Assembly (NCBI GenBank): GCA_945861095.1
Contig: CAMATI010000002.1
Span: 1 to 55,656, forward strand
Reading direction: 5' to 3'
Source of the DNA: Asaia bogorensis
GTDB lineage: Bacteria > Pseudomonadota > Alphaproteobacteria > Acetobacterales > Acetobacteraceae
DNA: 55,656 nt
The translations under genes were made by a program, and so were the position numbers. Positions 8,194 through 17,473 of this stretch are shown here, piece after piece (positions within the stretch are counted from its first letter, which is position 1; each line of letters opens with the position of its first letter). The notes under the pieces were generated by a model. That model saw nothing but the letters and a program-made list of their open reading frames with translations, did not search any database and was not told the origin of the DNA.

Positions 8194-8864
8194 GCGAGAC
8201 CAAGGGCCTGACCCGCCAGCAGATGGCCGATCGGATGGCGTTGGAATTCCAGGACGGCTGGATCGTCAACCTGGGCGTCGGCATCCCGACCATGTGCTCC
8301 AACACCGACACCGGGGACCGGGATTTTACCTATCATTCGGAAAACGGCGTCATCGGCTATGGCGGCGTCGCGAGCCCGGAGGAGGAAGACCTACTCCTGG
8401 TCAATGCCGGCGGCCAGAACGTGACGTTGAAGCCGGGCGCCTCGGTCGTGCACCATGCGGACAGTTTCGCCATCATCCGTGGCGGTCACATCGATGTGAC
8501 CGTCATGGGCGCGTATCAGGTCTCGATGACCGGCGATTTCGCCAATTGGAAGCTCAAGGGCCAGAAGGGCGGCGGCATCGGCGGGGCGATGGACCTGGCC
8601 GCCTGCGCCAAGCGGGTGTTCATCATCCTGGAGCACGTGACCCGCGCCGGTGGCCCACGCCTGGTCACCGCCTGCGACCTGCCGGTGACGGCGCGCGGCG
8701 TGGTGAAACTGGTCTCCACCAATTACGGCCTGTTCGAGCCGACCGGTGACGGGTTTCTGCTGCGGGAAATCGCCCCCGGCCTGACCGTGGACGAAATCCG
8801 CGCGACCACCGGCGGCACGCTGACCGTGGCGGATGGCCTGAAACCGGTGCAACTGACCCGCTGA
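8190..8864 (+). CDS. 3-oxoacid-type CoA-transferase, subunit B
   Basis: 224 residues, starting in an ATGA overlap with subunit A. The beta-subunit glycine motif (GWIVNLGVGIPT) and the catalytic glutamate in YHSENGVIGYGG (E51) are present. E51 is the residue that forms the glutamyl-CoA thioester in this family. The GGHIDVTVMGAYQVSMTGD block is also conserved. The pair would act in ketone-body use, short-chain acyl metabolism or aromatic breakdown. No other pathway genes lie next to it. Confidence 0.92.
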   Translation: MSETKGLTRQQMADRMALEFQDGWIVNLGVGIPTMCSNTDTGDRDFTYHSENGVIGYGGVASPEEEDLLLVNAGGQNVTLKPGASVVHHADSFAIIRGGHIDVTVMGAYQVSMTGDFANWKLKGQKGGGIGGAMDLAACAKRVFIILEHVTRAGGPRLVTACDLPVTARGVVKLVSTNYGLFEPTGDGFLLREIAPGLTVDEIRATTGGTLTVADGLKPVQLTR

Positions 8865-8912
8865 CCGGGGTTGTCGGCCTGCGCCAACAAGGCCGTGATC
8901 CTCGGGGGTGGC

Positions 8913-10199
8913 GTGACGATCTTTGCGCTCGCGACCGGCGCGGGTTTGGCCGCCATCGCGGTCATGCGGATCAGCGGCCCCGATAGCGGCGCAGTGCTCG
9001 CGGCGCTATGCGACGGCGCACTGCCCGCACCCCGGATGGCGTCCCTGCGCGGGTTGCGGAGCTGCGATGGAGACCTTCTGGATCGGGCCGTGGTGCTTTG
9101 GCTTCCCGGTCCTGGCACCTATACGGGCGAGGACTCGGTAGAACTGCATCTCCACGGCGGGCGTGCGGTGACCGAGGCCGTGGCCGAAACCTTGGTTGCC
9201 CTCGGCATCCGGCCGGCCGACCCGGGGGAGTTCACGCGGCGCGCATTCCTGAACGGCAAGCTCGATCTGGTGCAGGCAGAGGCGGTGCACGATCTGGTAT
9301 CGGCGGAGACCGAAGCGCAACGACGGCAGGCCTTACGGCAACTGAACGGTGCACTGGGGGGTCTGTACCGGGATTGGTCGGATCAATTGCGGACGGTCCT
9401 GGCGCAACAGGAGGCGCTGATCGATTTCCCCGATGAGGATCTGCCCGCCGATGTCGAAGCGGCCCTGCTCGCGACGATGGCGGTTCTGGCCAAGGCCATC
9501 CAGGCGCATTTGTCCGACGATCGACGGGGCGAAAAGTTGCGGGACGGGCTGTTTTTCGCCATCTCGGGTCCACCCAATGTGGGCAAATCTTCCTTGATGA
9601 ACGCCCTGGCCGATCGCGATGTCGCGATCGTCTCGCCGATCCCAGGCACGACGCGTGACGTACTGGAAGCCAGGGTCGTGCTGGGCGGGGTGCCGGTCAC
9701 CATGGTGGACACCGCGGGCTTGCGCGATGCCCAGGATGCCATCGAAGCCGAGGGTGTCCGCCGTGGACAAGCCCGCACGCGAGACGCCGACCTGGTTGTT
9801 CACGTCGTCCAGGCAGGATCACCCGGACCGCATATCCCGCCGGACGGAACCAATCTGCTGGTCGCCAACAAAAGCGACCTCGGCGGCAACGGCCCCGCCG
9901 ACGCGCTGCCGGTCAGTGCGTTGACCGGGCAGGGAGTGGACGAACTGCGCCATGTCCTGGCGGAGCGTGCCCGGGCCATGACCGAGACCGCCGGCCCGCC
10001 CCCACTGACCCGGCAACGCCATCGCGTCGCGCTAGAAACTGCCTTGCTCCACATCCAGGCCGCGCAAGCCGCGGACCTTCCTGAGCTTCGCGGCGAGGAT
10101 CTTCGCCTCGCCCTGCGTGCGATCAGTCGAATTACCGGGCACGTGGGGGTGGAGGATATCCTGGACACGCTGTTTTCCCAGTTCTGCATCGGAAAATGA
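8913..10199 (+). CDS. mnmE: tRNA uridine-5-carboxymethylaminomethyl modification GTPase MnmE
   Basis: 428 residues from GTG 8913, preceded by CGGGGGTGG; the in-frame extension from TTG 8871 is not conserved in type. The N-terminal formyl-THF-binding domain (1-115), the helical domain and the embedded G domain are all seen. G1 is GPPNVGKSS at about 219-227, G3 is DTAGLRDA at about 265, and G4 is NKSD at about 319. The protein ends in CIGK, the conserved C-terminal motif whose Cys is needed for activity. MnmE with MnmG modifies the wobble uridine of several tRNAs. Its usual neighbours mnmG, rsmG and parAB are not here. Confidence 0.95.
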   Translation: MTIFALATGAGLAAIAVMRISGPDSGAVLAALCDGALPAPRMASLRGLRSCDGDLLDRAVVLWLPGPGTYTGEDSVELHLHGGRAVTEAVAETLVALGIRPADPGEFTRRAFLNGKLDLVQAEAVHDLVSAETEAQRRQALRQLNGALGGLYRDWSDQLRTVLAQQEALIDFPDEDLPADVEAALLATMAVLAKAIQAHLSDDRRGEKLRDGLFFAISGPPNVGKSSLMNALADRDVAIVSPIPGTTRDVLEARVVLGGVPVTMVDTAGLRDAQDAIEAEGVRRGQARTRDADLVVHVVQAGSPGPHIPPDGTNLLVANKSDLGGNGPADALPVSALTGQGVDELRHVLAERARAMTETAGPPPLTRQRHRVALETALLHIQAAQAADLPELRGEDLRLALRAISRITGHVGVEDILDTLFSQFCIGK

Positions 10200-10530
10200 C
10201 CCGCGGACATCGATTTGGAGCCAATGCCACCACCTGGCCAAGAGAATGGACCGGGGCAGCAGTCTACATGGAAGGTCCCAAGACAGAGGCACCCGCACGA
10301 CGCTTGCTCCCAACCTGACAGTCATGTAACCCGATATCGAAGGCCATGAGCGGGACGGGGGCGGTGTACAGACATGCGCATCGACCTCGATACACACAGG
10401 GATCGTGGGATCCGGGGGAGACCTCGACGGTCGAACGACCGGACGGAGCGTCGTCCCGCGAGAGGCTGGGGGCGGATCCGCGCGGCAGCGTGAATGCGCC
10501 AGGGATCATTTTGGGAGGCAGGAAGCAGTC
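10200..10530. other. Intergenic region between mnmE and dctP
   Basis: 331 bases with no convincing gene. It presumably holds the dctP promoter. A TTGCTC around 10304 is a weak -35 candidate and no clear -10 follows. The GGGAGG ahead of ATG 10531 is the dctP ribosome binding site. No hairpin, repeat or RNA gene was recognised. Confidence 0.5.
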
Positions 10531-11622
10531 ATGGATCGTCGTAAATTCGTTTCGAATGCCGGTATTGGCGCGGTTGCCGCCGCGGCTCTGGCGACGCCCG
10601 CCATTGCCCAGTCGATGCCGGAAGTGAAATGGCGCCTGACATCAAGCTTTCCGAAGTCGCTCGATCTGCTTTGGGGCGGGTCGGAAATGTTCGCCAAGCT
10701 GATTGGCGAGATGTCTGACAACAAGTTCCAGATCCGCACCTTCGCCGCCGGTGAAATCGTTCCCGCGTTGCAAGTGGCCGATGCGGTACAGAACGGTACG
10801 GTGGAAGCCGGGCAGACCGCCGCCTACTACTATTTTGGCAAGGACCCGTCCTTCGTGTTCGAGACCGGGCTTCCGTTCAGCATGAACCAGCGCCAGTACA
10901 TGGCGTGGCTCATCGGCGGCGGTCACGACCTGATCCAGGAGTTCTATAAGCCATACGGCATCAAGAGCTTCTCCTTTGGCGGCACCGGGGCCCAGATGGG
11001 CGGTTGGTTCCGTAAGGAGATCAACACGCTCGAAGACCTGAAGGGCCTGAAGTTCCGGGTGGGTGGGTTCGCCGGGCAGATCCTGTCGAACCTGGGCGTC
11101 GTCCCGCAGCAGATTGCCGGCGGCGATATCTATCCGGCGCTCGAAAAAGGCACCATCGACGCCACCGAATGGGTCGGCCCCTACGACGACGAGAAGCTCG
11201 GTTTTCAAAAGGTCGCCAAATACTACTACTACCCGGGCTGGTGGGAAGGCGCGTCGTGGGGTTCCCTCTACATCGGCACGAAGGCGTGGGAAGCGTTGCC
11301 GCCGCCATACAAGAAGATGGTCGAAGCAGCATCGGGCGCCGTTTCGCAGTGGATGGTGGCCCGCTACGATGCCGGAAACCCCGCGGCGTTGAAGCGGCTG
11401 GTTGCTAATGGAACGGTCCTGAAGGCGTTCCCGCGGGCGGTGCTGGAGCCCTGCTTCGACGCCTGCTGGAAATACTACGATGAGGTCGCGGCGAAGAATC
11501 CTGGCTTCAAAAAGCTTCTCGACAGTCTCGTCCCGTTCCGCGCCGACCAGAACCTGTGGTTCCGCGTGGCGGAGTACAACTTCGACAGTTTCAACTTCTC
11601 GATGTCCGCGAAGGGCCGCTGA
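10531..11622 (+). CDS. dctP: TRAP transporter solute receptor (DctP family, TakP-like)
   Basis: 363 residues. The N terminus MDRRKF followed by an Ala-rich stretch to ATPAIA-Q (cleavage near residue 26) looks like a Tat-type signal. The mature protein has the receptor features: LKGLKFRVGGFAGQ (substrate carboxylate Arg), IAGGDIYPALEKGTIDATEW and GPYDDEKLGF. The last two are typical of the TakP/2-oxoacid and lactate-binding subgroup. The protein binds an organic acid in the periplasm and delivers it to the DctQM permease, encoded convergently downstream. The substrate is inferred: a 2-hydroxyacid or 2-oxoacid would fit the neighbouring dehydrogenase. Confidence 0.9.
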   Translation: MDRRKFVSNAGIGAVAAAALATPAIAQSMPEVKWRLTSSFPKSLDLLWGGSEMFAKLIGEMSDNKFQIRTFAAGEIVPALQVADAVQNGTVEAGQTAAYYYFGKDPSFVFETGLPFSMNQRQYMAWLIGGGHDLIQEFYKPYGIKSFSFGGTGAQMGGWFRKEINTLEDLKGLKFRVGGFAGQILSNLGVVPQQIAGGDIYPALEKGTIDATEWVGPYDDEKLGFQKVAKYYYYPGWWEGASWGSLYIGTKAWEALPPPYKKMVEAASGAVSQWMVARYDAGNPAALKRLVANGTVLKAFPRAVLEPCFDACWKYYDEVAAKNPGFKKLLDSLVPFRADQNLWFRVAEYNFDSFNFSMSAKGR

Positions 11623-11651
11623 ACGCAACTGACTGAATCAGACAAAGGAAT

Positions 11652-11685
11652 GGCCCCGCCAGGCGACTGGCGGGGCCTTTTCTTT
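11652..11685 (+). terminator. Intrinsic terminator shared by convergent dctP and dctM
   Basis: A perfect 11-bp stem (GGCCCCGCCAG, loop GCGA, CTGGCGGGGCC) at 11652-11677 is followed by TTTTCTTT. It lies 30 nt after the dctP stop. The reverse strand reads the same stem followed by ATTCCTTTG, so it may also stop leftward transcription, although dctM ends just to its right at 11703. Confidence 0.85.
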
Positions 11686-11702
11686 GAGGATCGAATGGAC
11701 GG

Positions 11703-13310
11703 TCAGTTCGATTTCTGCCCGGGCATCAGCACGGGCGGTGGATCCTCCGGCTGATCTGGCGATTGGATTTCGATCTTGACGGTGTTGGGATCGACGTTAG
11801 AGGGCGCATCCAGAAAACCGGTGACGAGAATGGGGAACGCAATCACCAGTCCGACCATGATTAACTGCAGGAACACCCAGGGGATGGAGCCCCAGTAGAT
11901 GGTGGAGCTTGGAATCTCTTTCGGCGTGACACTGCGCAGATAGAACAGGGCGAAGCCAAAGGGCGGGTGCATGAACGACGTCTGCATGTTCACGCATAGC
12001 ATGATCCCGAACCAAATCAGCGCCGCGTCCGCGCCCACCACCGGGGCCAGCAGCTTCTGCGCCACCGGAGCCAGCATCGGCACGATGATGAAGGCAATCT
12101 CGAAGAAATCCAGAAAGAACGCCAGGAAAAACACAAACAGATTGACGACGACAAGAAACCCCCAAACGCCGCCGGGCAGCCCTGTCAACAGGTGCTCCAC
12201 CCAAAGATTTCCATCGACGCCCGCGAAGGTGATTGAAAAACAGGTGGCGCCAACAACGATGAAAGCCACCATGGAGGTGATCCGCATCGTCGATTCGAAT
12301 GCCTGCTTGATCAGGCCGCGCTGTTCCCGATCCTGCCATGCGCACCAGCACAGATAGATGATCACCAGGAATACGACGGTGAAGGCGGCCTTGAAGGCGA
12401 CCGACTTGAAGGCGATGACACCGATGGCCGTCCCGATCAGGCTCGCGATCACCCCGATCCCGAACACCGATTTGTCGGCTGGCGTAAGAGGCGAGTTGCG
12501 CACCACGGCAAGCACGATGGCGCCGATCGCGCCCATGGCGCCCGCCTCCGTCGGTGTCGCTAGACCCATCATGATCGTGCCAAGCACAAGGAAAATCAGC
12601 ACGGCCGCGGGAATAATCCCCCACATGCATTTGATGATCAGAGCGCGGCCGTGCAATGTCCGCGGCACCGGCGGAACGGCTTCGGGACGGACAATCGAAA
12701 GGTAGAACGTGTAGGCGGCAAACAGGACGATCTGGATCAGCGAAGGGCCCCAGGCGCCAAGATACATGTCACCAACCGACCGACCGAGTTGATCGGCCAG
12801 AACGACGAGCACCAGGGATGGCGGGACAAGCTGGGTGATGGTCCCCGACGCGGCAAGCACGCCGGTCGCGTATTTCATGTCGTATTTATAGCGCATCATG
12901 ACCGGCATGGTGATCAACGCCATGGCAATGACCTGGGCCGCCACGGTGCCGGTGATCGCGCCGAGGATGAATCCCACGATGATGACGGAGTAGCCAAGAC
13001 CGCCGCGCACCGGGCCGAAAAGCTGGCCCATGGAGTCGAGCATATCCTCCGCGAGACCGCATTTCTCCAGGATGGCGCCCATGAAGGTGAAAAACGGGAT
13101 CGCCAGAAGCAGGTCGTTCGACAGGATGGACCCGAAGATCCGTCCTGGGATCGCTTGCAGAAAATCGAACGTGAAGAACCCATGCTCGATCGATATGAAG
13201 CCGAAGAACAGGCCGACGGCTGCCAGGGAGAAACTGACAGGGAATCCGACCAACATGAACACGACCAGGCCGACGAACATCAGCGGCGGCATCCACTCCA
13301 ACGGGATCAT
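11703..13310 (-). CDS. dctM: TRAP transporter large permease DctM
   Basis: 535 residues, strongly hydrophobic with at least 12 membrane segments. The start PPLMFVGLVVFMLVGFPVSFSL and the later motifs (PFFTFMGAILEKCGLAEDML, ATPTEAGAMGAIGA) are typical of the large subunit that carries sodium-coupled transport. It is about 100 residues longer than classic DctM. The extra length lies in the middle (about 280-350) and is common in the subgroup paired with TakP-type receptors. It is translated after dctQ with a four-base overlap (13307-13310). Confidence 0.94.
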   Translation of the reverse strand: MIPLEWMPPLMFVGLVVFMLVGFPVSFSLAAVGLFFGFISIEHGFFTFDFLQAIPGRIFGSILSNDLLLAIPFFTFMGAILEKCGLAEDMLDSMGQLFGPVRGGLGYSVIIVGFILGAITGTVAAQVIAMALITMPVMMRYKYDMKYATGVLAASGTITQLVPPSLVLVVLADQLGRSVGDMYLGAWGPSLIQIVLFAAYTFYLSIVRPEAVPPVPRTLHGRALIIKCMWGIIPAAVLIFLVLGTIMMGLATPTEAGAMGAIGAIVLAVVRNSPLTPADKSVFGIGVIASLIGTAIGVIAFKSVAFKAAFTVVFLVIIYLCWCAWQDREQRGLIKQAFESTMRITSMVAFIVVGATCFSITFAGVDGNLWVEHLLTGLPGGVWGFLVVVNLFVFFLAFFLDFFEIAFIIVPMLAPVAQKLLAPVVGADAALIWFGIMLCVNMQTSFMHPPFGFALFYLRSVTPKEIPSSTIYWGSIPWVFLQLIMVGLVIAFPILVTGFLDAPSNVDPNTVKIEIQSPDQPEDPPPVLMPGQKSN

Positions 13311-13852
13311 TGCAGGGGCCTCTCGTAATGTGCCTCAAGATCGGGGATGGAGTAGCCGTTCAGCGAGGCAACCCGTTTGATGAGTTCCGACAGGCCTTGG
13401 AGCGTCAGCAAAAAAAAGCCGAGCGGAAGGACGAATTTGATGGGCCAGCGGATCAGACCTCCCGCGTTGGAGGAGTGTTCGAATATTTCGACCGATTGGA
13501 TGAAGAAGGGCCAACTCAGCCAACCGATGACAACGCAGGCGGGCAGCATGAAGAAGATGATCCCCAGAACGTCCACCCAAAGCTGCTGGCGCGGCGACAT
13601 CAGCATGTAACAGATGTCCACCCGCACATGCTCGTTCTTCTTCAGCGTGTATGAAGCCCCCAGCATGACGATGACGGCGAACATATACCATTGCAGCTCT
13701 AACCACGAGTTGGAGCTGATGTCGTAGGCATAGCGCACCATGGCATTGGCGGCGCTGACGATGCAGGCCCATAAGACCAGCCAATCGCAGAGGCGGCCGA
13801 TCTTTTCGTTCATCAGATCAATGGCGTGACTCAAGCGCAGTAGCGGTTCCAT
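13307..13852 (-). CDS. dctQ: TRAP transporter small permease DctQ
   Basis: 181 residues from ATG 13852, chosen over an upstream TTG at 13879; an AGGGA motif lies upstream. Four hydrophobic helices are visible. The conserved region is around NSWLELQWYMFAVIVMLGASYTLKKNEHVRVDI (helix 2 and the loop after it). DctQ is the small membrane subunit that stabilises DctM. The gene is divergent from the FAD/Fe-S dehydrogenase gene across 291 bases. Confidence 0.9.
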   Translation of the reverse strand: MEPLLRLSHAIDLMNEKIGRLCDWLVLWACIVSAANAMVRYAYDISSNSWLELQWYMFAVIVMLGASYTLKKNEHVRVDICYMLMSPRQQLWVDVLGIIFFMLPACVVIGWLSWPFFIQSVEIFEHSSNAGGLIRWPIKFVLPLGFFLLTLQGLSELIKRVASLNGYSIPDLEAHYERPLQ

Positions 13853-14143
13853 ATACGAGGCGTTCCCTGGGGCCGGCAAAGACGTGAATTTTCTTGCGCC
13901 ACTCCCCGCCCTGGGTCAACCGCGTGCGAGACGATTTCCGTCTTTGTGGCATGCCGTGCCCGTTCGTACGCCGCACCCGCATGCATCTGCCCTCAACGGC
14001 GGCGGAAGCCCGCCGGTTAGGCATTCGCCCTGTCGCCCGACGGGGATGCGCTGTGGTGAAACATCCGCTCTGACCACCTCGCCATCTGGCGCGCCCGCGC
14101 GTCACGCGCCACACTTGGCCGGCCCAGACAATGTAGAGCCAGC

Positions 14144-17053
14144 ATGAGCGCTTCCCACGCCGTTACCGCCAACCCAGGTGATTCCGCCCTGGCCCTGCGG
14201 CTCGCCCGAGAGATTCAAGGGGAGGTGCTGTTCGATCGCGCCAGTCGTGGCCGCTACGCCACCGACGCCTCCATCTACCAGGTCGAACCACTCGGCGTCA
14301 TCGTGCCGGAAACCATGGACGACGTGGTGGCCGCCATGGCGATCGCGCGAGAACAGGGTGTGCCGATTCTGCCGCGCGGCGGAGGCACCAGCCAATGTGG
14401 CCAAACCGTCAACCGGGCGCTGGTGATCGATTGCTCCAAATATCTGCGACGCGTGCTGCACATCGACGCGGACGCCCGCATCGCGCTGGTCGAGCCCGGC
14501 CTGGTCCTGGGGCATCTGAACAACGCCTTGCGGGCCCACAAGCTGTTCTTCCCGGTCGATCCGTCCACCCATGCGCGGTGCACGATTGGTGGCATGGCGG
14601 GCAACAACTCCTGCGGGTCGAAGTCAATCCGCTACGGCTTGATGGCCGACAACGTGACCGCGATCGAAGCCATCCTTGCCGATGGCACGCGCCATCGGTT
14701 CGGCCCGGTGCCGGATAATCTCGGCCACGGCGTGCCCGCGCATGTCGCCGATCTGATCCAGCGCCTGCGCGCCCTGGGCACCGCCGAAGCAGAGGAGATC
14801 GCCGCGCGGTTTCCCAAGCAACTCCGGCGGGTCGGCGGTTACAATATCGACAGCCTCACCCCGGCCGCGCGGGAAGCCGGGCGGGCAAACCTGGCGCGCC
14901 TGCTGGTGGGGTCGGAGGGGACTTTGGCGTTCTCCGCCGCCATCGAGTTGACGTTGCAGCCGATCAAGCCCCGCAAGGTACTGGGCATTTGCCAGTTCCC
15001 CACCTTCCGCAAGGCAATGGAAGCGTCCCGCCACATCGTGAAACTGGACCCGGAAGCAGTGGAGCTGGTCGATCGCACCATGATCGACCTGGGCCGCGGC
15101 ATCCCGATCTACCGCGCCACGATCGACAACATGCTGATCGGCGAACCCGACTCCCTGCTGATCGTGGAATTCCACGGCCATGACGACGCGCCGCTGCACG
15201 CGAAGCTGCGCGAACTGGAAACCCTGATGGCCGACCTGGGTCATCCCGACGTCGTGCGGGCCATCGATCCCGGCTTCCAGGCGGATATCGCGGCGGTGCG
15301 GGAAGCCGGCCTGAACATCATGATGTCGATGAAAGGCGACGGCAAACCGGTGTCCTTCATTGAGGACTGCGCCGTCGACCTGGACGACCTGGCCGATTAC
15401 ACGGAACGACTGAACGACGTGTTCGAGCGGCACGGCACCAAGGGCACCTGGTACGCCCATGCCTCCGTGGGGTGTCTGCATGTCCGCCCGGTCCTGAGCA
15501 TGAAGGATCCCGCCGACGTCGCCATCATGCGCGCGGTGGCGGAGGAATGTTTCGACCTCGTGCGCGAATACAAGGGATCCCACAGCGGGGAGCATGGCGA
15601 CGGGCTGGTGCGCAGCGAGTTCCACGACAAGATGTTTGGGCCGCGGATCGTTCGCGCTTTCGAAACGGTGAAGGACGCGTTCGACCCAACCGGAATGCTG
15701 AACCCCAATCGGATCGTGCGGCCACCCCGGATGGACGACCGCACCTTGTTTCGGTACCAACCCGGCTACGCGGCAGCCACGGATTTCGCCCCGAAACTGG
15801 ACTGGTCCGACCATCCCGGCCCGCTGGGCGGTATGCTGGGCGCGGTCGAGATGTGCAACAACAACGGCACCTGCCGAGCGTTCGACGCCGGGGTGATGTG
15901 CCCGAGCTATCGGGTTACTCGCGATGAAGTGCATCTGACCCGTGGGCGTGCCAATACATTGCGTCTGGCGCTGACCGGCCAGTTGGGCGCCGATGCGATG
16001 ACGTCGGACGCGGTGTCGGACGCCATGTCGCTCTGTGTGTCATGCAAGGCATGCCGGCGCGAATGTCCGACCGGCATCGATATGGCGAAGATGAAGATCG
16101 AGGTTTCGGCCGCGCGGGCCGACCGGCACGGAATCTCCTGGCGCGACTCGCTGGTCGCCGGCCTGCCACGGATGGCCATGATCGCCAGCCGCATGCCGTG
16201 GTTGGCCAATTTGCGCAACAATCTGCCCCCACTGCGCTGGCTGGGGGAGCGAATGCTGGGCCTGGCCGCGGACCGCCCGCTGCCGGCCTGGCGGTCCGAT
16301 CGTTTCCGCGACGAAGAAGCCGCGGCCGCCGCCCCGGCCAATCCGCGCGGCGAGGTCTATCTGCTGGCCGACACCTTCAACCGCTATTTCGAACCGGAGA
16401 ACCTGCGCGCCGCTTTGCGCGTGCTGGCGGCGGCGGGCTATCGTGCACTCATTCCGCAAACCAGCGGCCGGCCGGTATGCTGCGGTCGCACCTATCTGTC
16501 CGCGGGCCTGGTGGACAAGGCACGGGCCGAGGCTCGGCGGACCATGAAGCGTCTGCCGGGCGACCTGCCTGTCATCGGTCTCGAACCATCCTGCCTTATG
16601 ACCTTGCGGGACGAGTTTCGGTCGCTGCTGCCTGGGGCCGACACCGCCGCCCTGGCCGATCGGGCCATGCTGCTGAGCGAGTTTCTGGCCCGGGAAAAGC
16701 CCGACCTCGCGTTGAACGCGCTGCCTGGCACGGCGCATGTCCACGGGCATTGTCACCAGAAGTCGTTCGGCGCCTTCCCCGATGCGATCACCGCGCTGAA
16801 TTTGATTCCGAAACTGGCAGTCAAGCCGATCGCATCGTCCTGCTGCGGCATGGCGGGGTCGTTCGGCTATCAGGCGGAAACCCAGGACGCGTCCCGCGCG
16901 ATGGCGGAGGCCGGACTATTGCCGGCGGTGCGGGCAGCAGCGGCACATGATTTCATCGTCGCCGATGGCACGTCATGCCGGCATCAGATCCGCGACCTGT
17001 CGGGACGGGAGGTCGTGCATTCGGTGCGGATGTTGGATCGCGCGCTGGGGTAG
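14144..17053 (+). CDS. FAD/Fe-S D-2-hydroxyacid dehydrogenase (D-lactate or D-2-hydroxyglutarate type)
   Basis: 969 residues, close to the length of E. coli YdiJ. The FAD-binding PCMH domain (about 40-270) has PILPRGGGTSQCGQ at 75-87 and is followed by the FAD-linked oxidase C domain (about 285-540). A Cys cluster CNNNGTCRAF...CPSY lies near 571, a 4Fe-4S motif CVSCKACRRECPTG near 630, and CCG-type motifs PVCCG near 777 and SCCGM near 898. The enzyme oxidises a D-2-hydroxyacid to the 2-oxoacid and passes electrons to the quinone pool or another carrier. Being divergent from the TRAP permease, it probably handles the imported substrate. Which acid it uses is not decided by the sequence. Confidence 0.88.
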   Translation: MSASHAVTANPGDSALALRLAREIQGEVLFDRASRGRYATDASIYQVEPLGVIVPETMDDVVAAMAIAREQGVPILPRGGGTSQCGQTVNRALVIDCSKYLRRVLHIDADARIALVEPGLVLGHLNNALRAHKLFFPVDPSTHARCTIGGMAGNNSCGSKSIRYGLMADNVTAIEAILADGTRHRFGPVPDNLGHGVPAHVADLIQRLRALGTAEAEEIAARFPKQLRRVGGYNIDSLTPAAREAGRANLARLLVGSEGTLAFSAAIELTLQPIKPRKVLGICQFPTFRKAMEASRHIVKLDPEAVELVDRTMIDLGRGIPIYRATIDNMLIGEPDSLLIVEFHGHDDAPLHAKLRELETLMADLGHPDVVRAIDPGFQADIAAVREAGLNIMMSMKGDGKPVSFIEDCAVDLDDLADYTERLNDVFERHGTKGTWYAHASVGCLHVRPVLSMKDPADVAIMRAVAEECFDLVREYKGSHSGEHGDGLVRSEFHDKMFGPRIVRAFETVKDAFDPTGMLNPNRIVRPPRMDDRTLFRYQPGYAAATDFAPKLDWSDHPGPLGGMLGAVEMCNNNGTCRAFDAGVMCPSYRVTRDEVHLTRGRANTLRLALTGQLGADAMTSDAVSDAMSLCVSCKACRRECPTGIDMAKMKIEVSAARADRHGISWRDSLVAGLPRMAMIASRMPWLANLRNNLPPLRWLGERMLGLAADRPLPAWRSDRFRDEEAAAAAPANPRGEVYLLADTFNRYFEPENLRAALRVLAAAGYRALIPQTSGRPVCCGRTYLSAGLVDKARAEARRTMKRLPGDLPVIGLEPSCLMTLRDEFRSLLPGADTAALADRAMLLSEFLAREKPDLALNALPGTAHVHGHCHQKSFGAFPDAITALNLIPKLAVKPIASSCCGMAGSFGYQAETQDASRAMAEAGLLPAVRAAAAHDFIVADGTSCRHQIRDLSGREVVHSVRMLDRALG

Positions 17054-17064
17054 CGGTGGTGGCG

Positions 17065-17460
17065 ATGCGAATTTTCCTGTCCCACGCGTCCACCGACACC
17101 TGGATCGCGCGCCAGCTTGCCCAACATCTGCGGGTGAAAGGGGCGGAAACGTTCCTGGATGTGGACCAAATCCCCGTGGGTGACGATTTTCGGGCTCGTA
17201 TCCTGGATGTGGAACCTGACTGCGCCGAACTGCTGGTGCTGCTGACTCCCTGGTCGATGCAACGTCCGTGGGTCTTGTTCGAGATATGCTGCTTCATTCA
17301 TGCTCGCAAACGTGTCGTCGGCGTCCTTCATGGGCTGACCGCGGAGCAGGTAAAGGACGATCCGGTGATCGGGGTCTTGCTGCCGCGAGAGACATTCGTG
17401 GACATCAACGCAGTGGATACCTATTTTGACCAGATCGGCAGACAGGTCGTGGCTGGGTAG
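17065..17460 (+). CDS. Stand-alone TIR-domain protein, first of a tandem pair
   Basis: 131 residues, essentially one TIR domain. It starts with RIFLSHASTDTWIARQLAQHL (beta-A and box 1), continues with the BB-loop-like DVDQIPVGDDF, and has ELLVLLTPWSM followed by PWVLFEICCFI. E73 sits where NAD-cleaving TIR domains keep their catalytic Glu (W-x3-E pattern). The ATG is 11 nt after the dehydrogenase stop, so co-transcription is likely; two GTG codons just upstream are alternatives. There is no signal peptide or membrane helix, so it should be cytoplasmic. Bacterial TIR proteins act in NAD+ cleavage or signalling, often in phage defence. That role is not shown here. Confidence 0.8.
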   Translation: MRIFLSHASTDTWIARQLAQHLRVKGAETFLDVDQIPVGDDFRARILDVEPDCAELLVLLTPWSMQRPWVLFEICCFIHARKRVVGVLHGLTAEQVKDDPVIGVLLPRETFVDINAVDTYFDQIGRQVVAG

Positions 17461-17473
17461 GAGAGAGACCGGT

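Noticed and set aside
14624..15934. A 436-residue minus-strand open frame inside the FAD/Fe-S dehydrogenase gene
   Set aside because: It is antisense to conserved FAD-domain sequence and has no recognisable domain.
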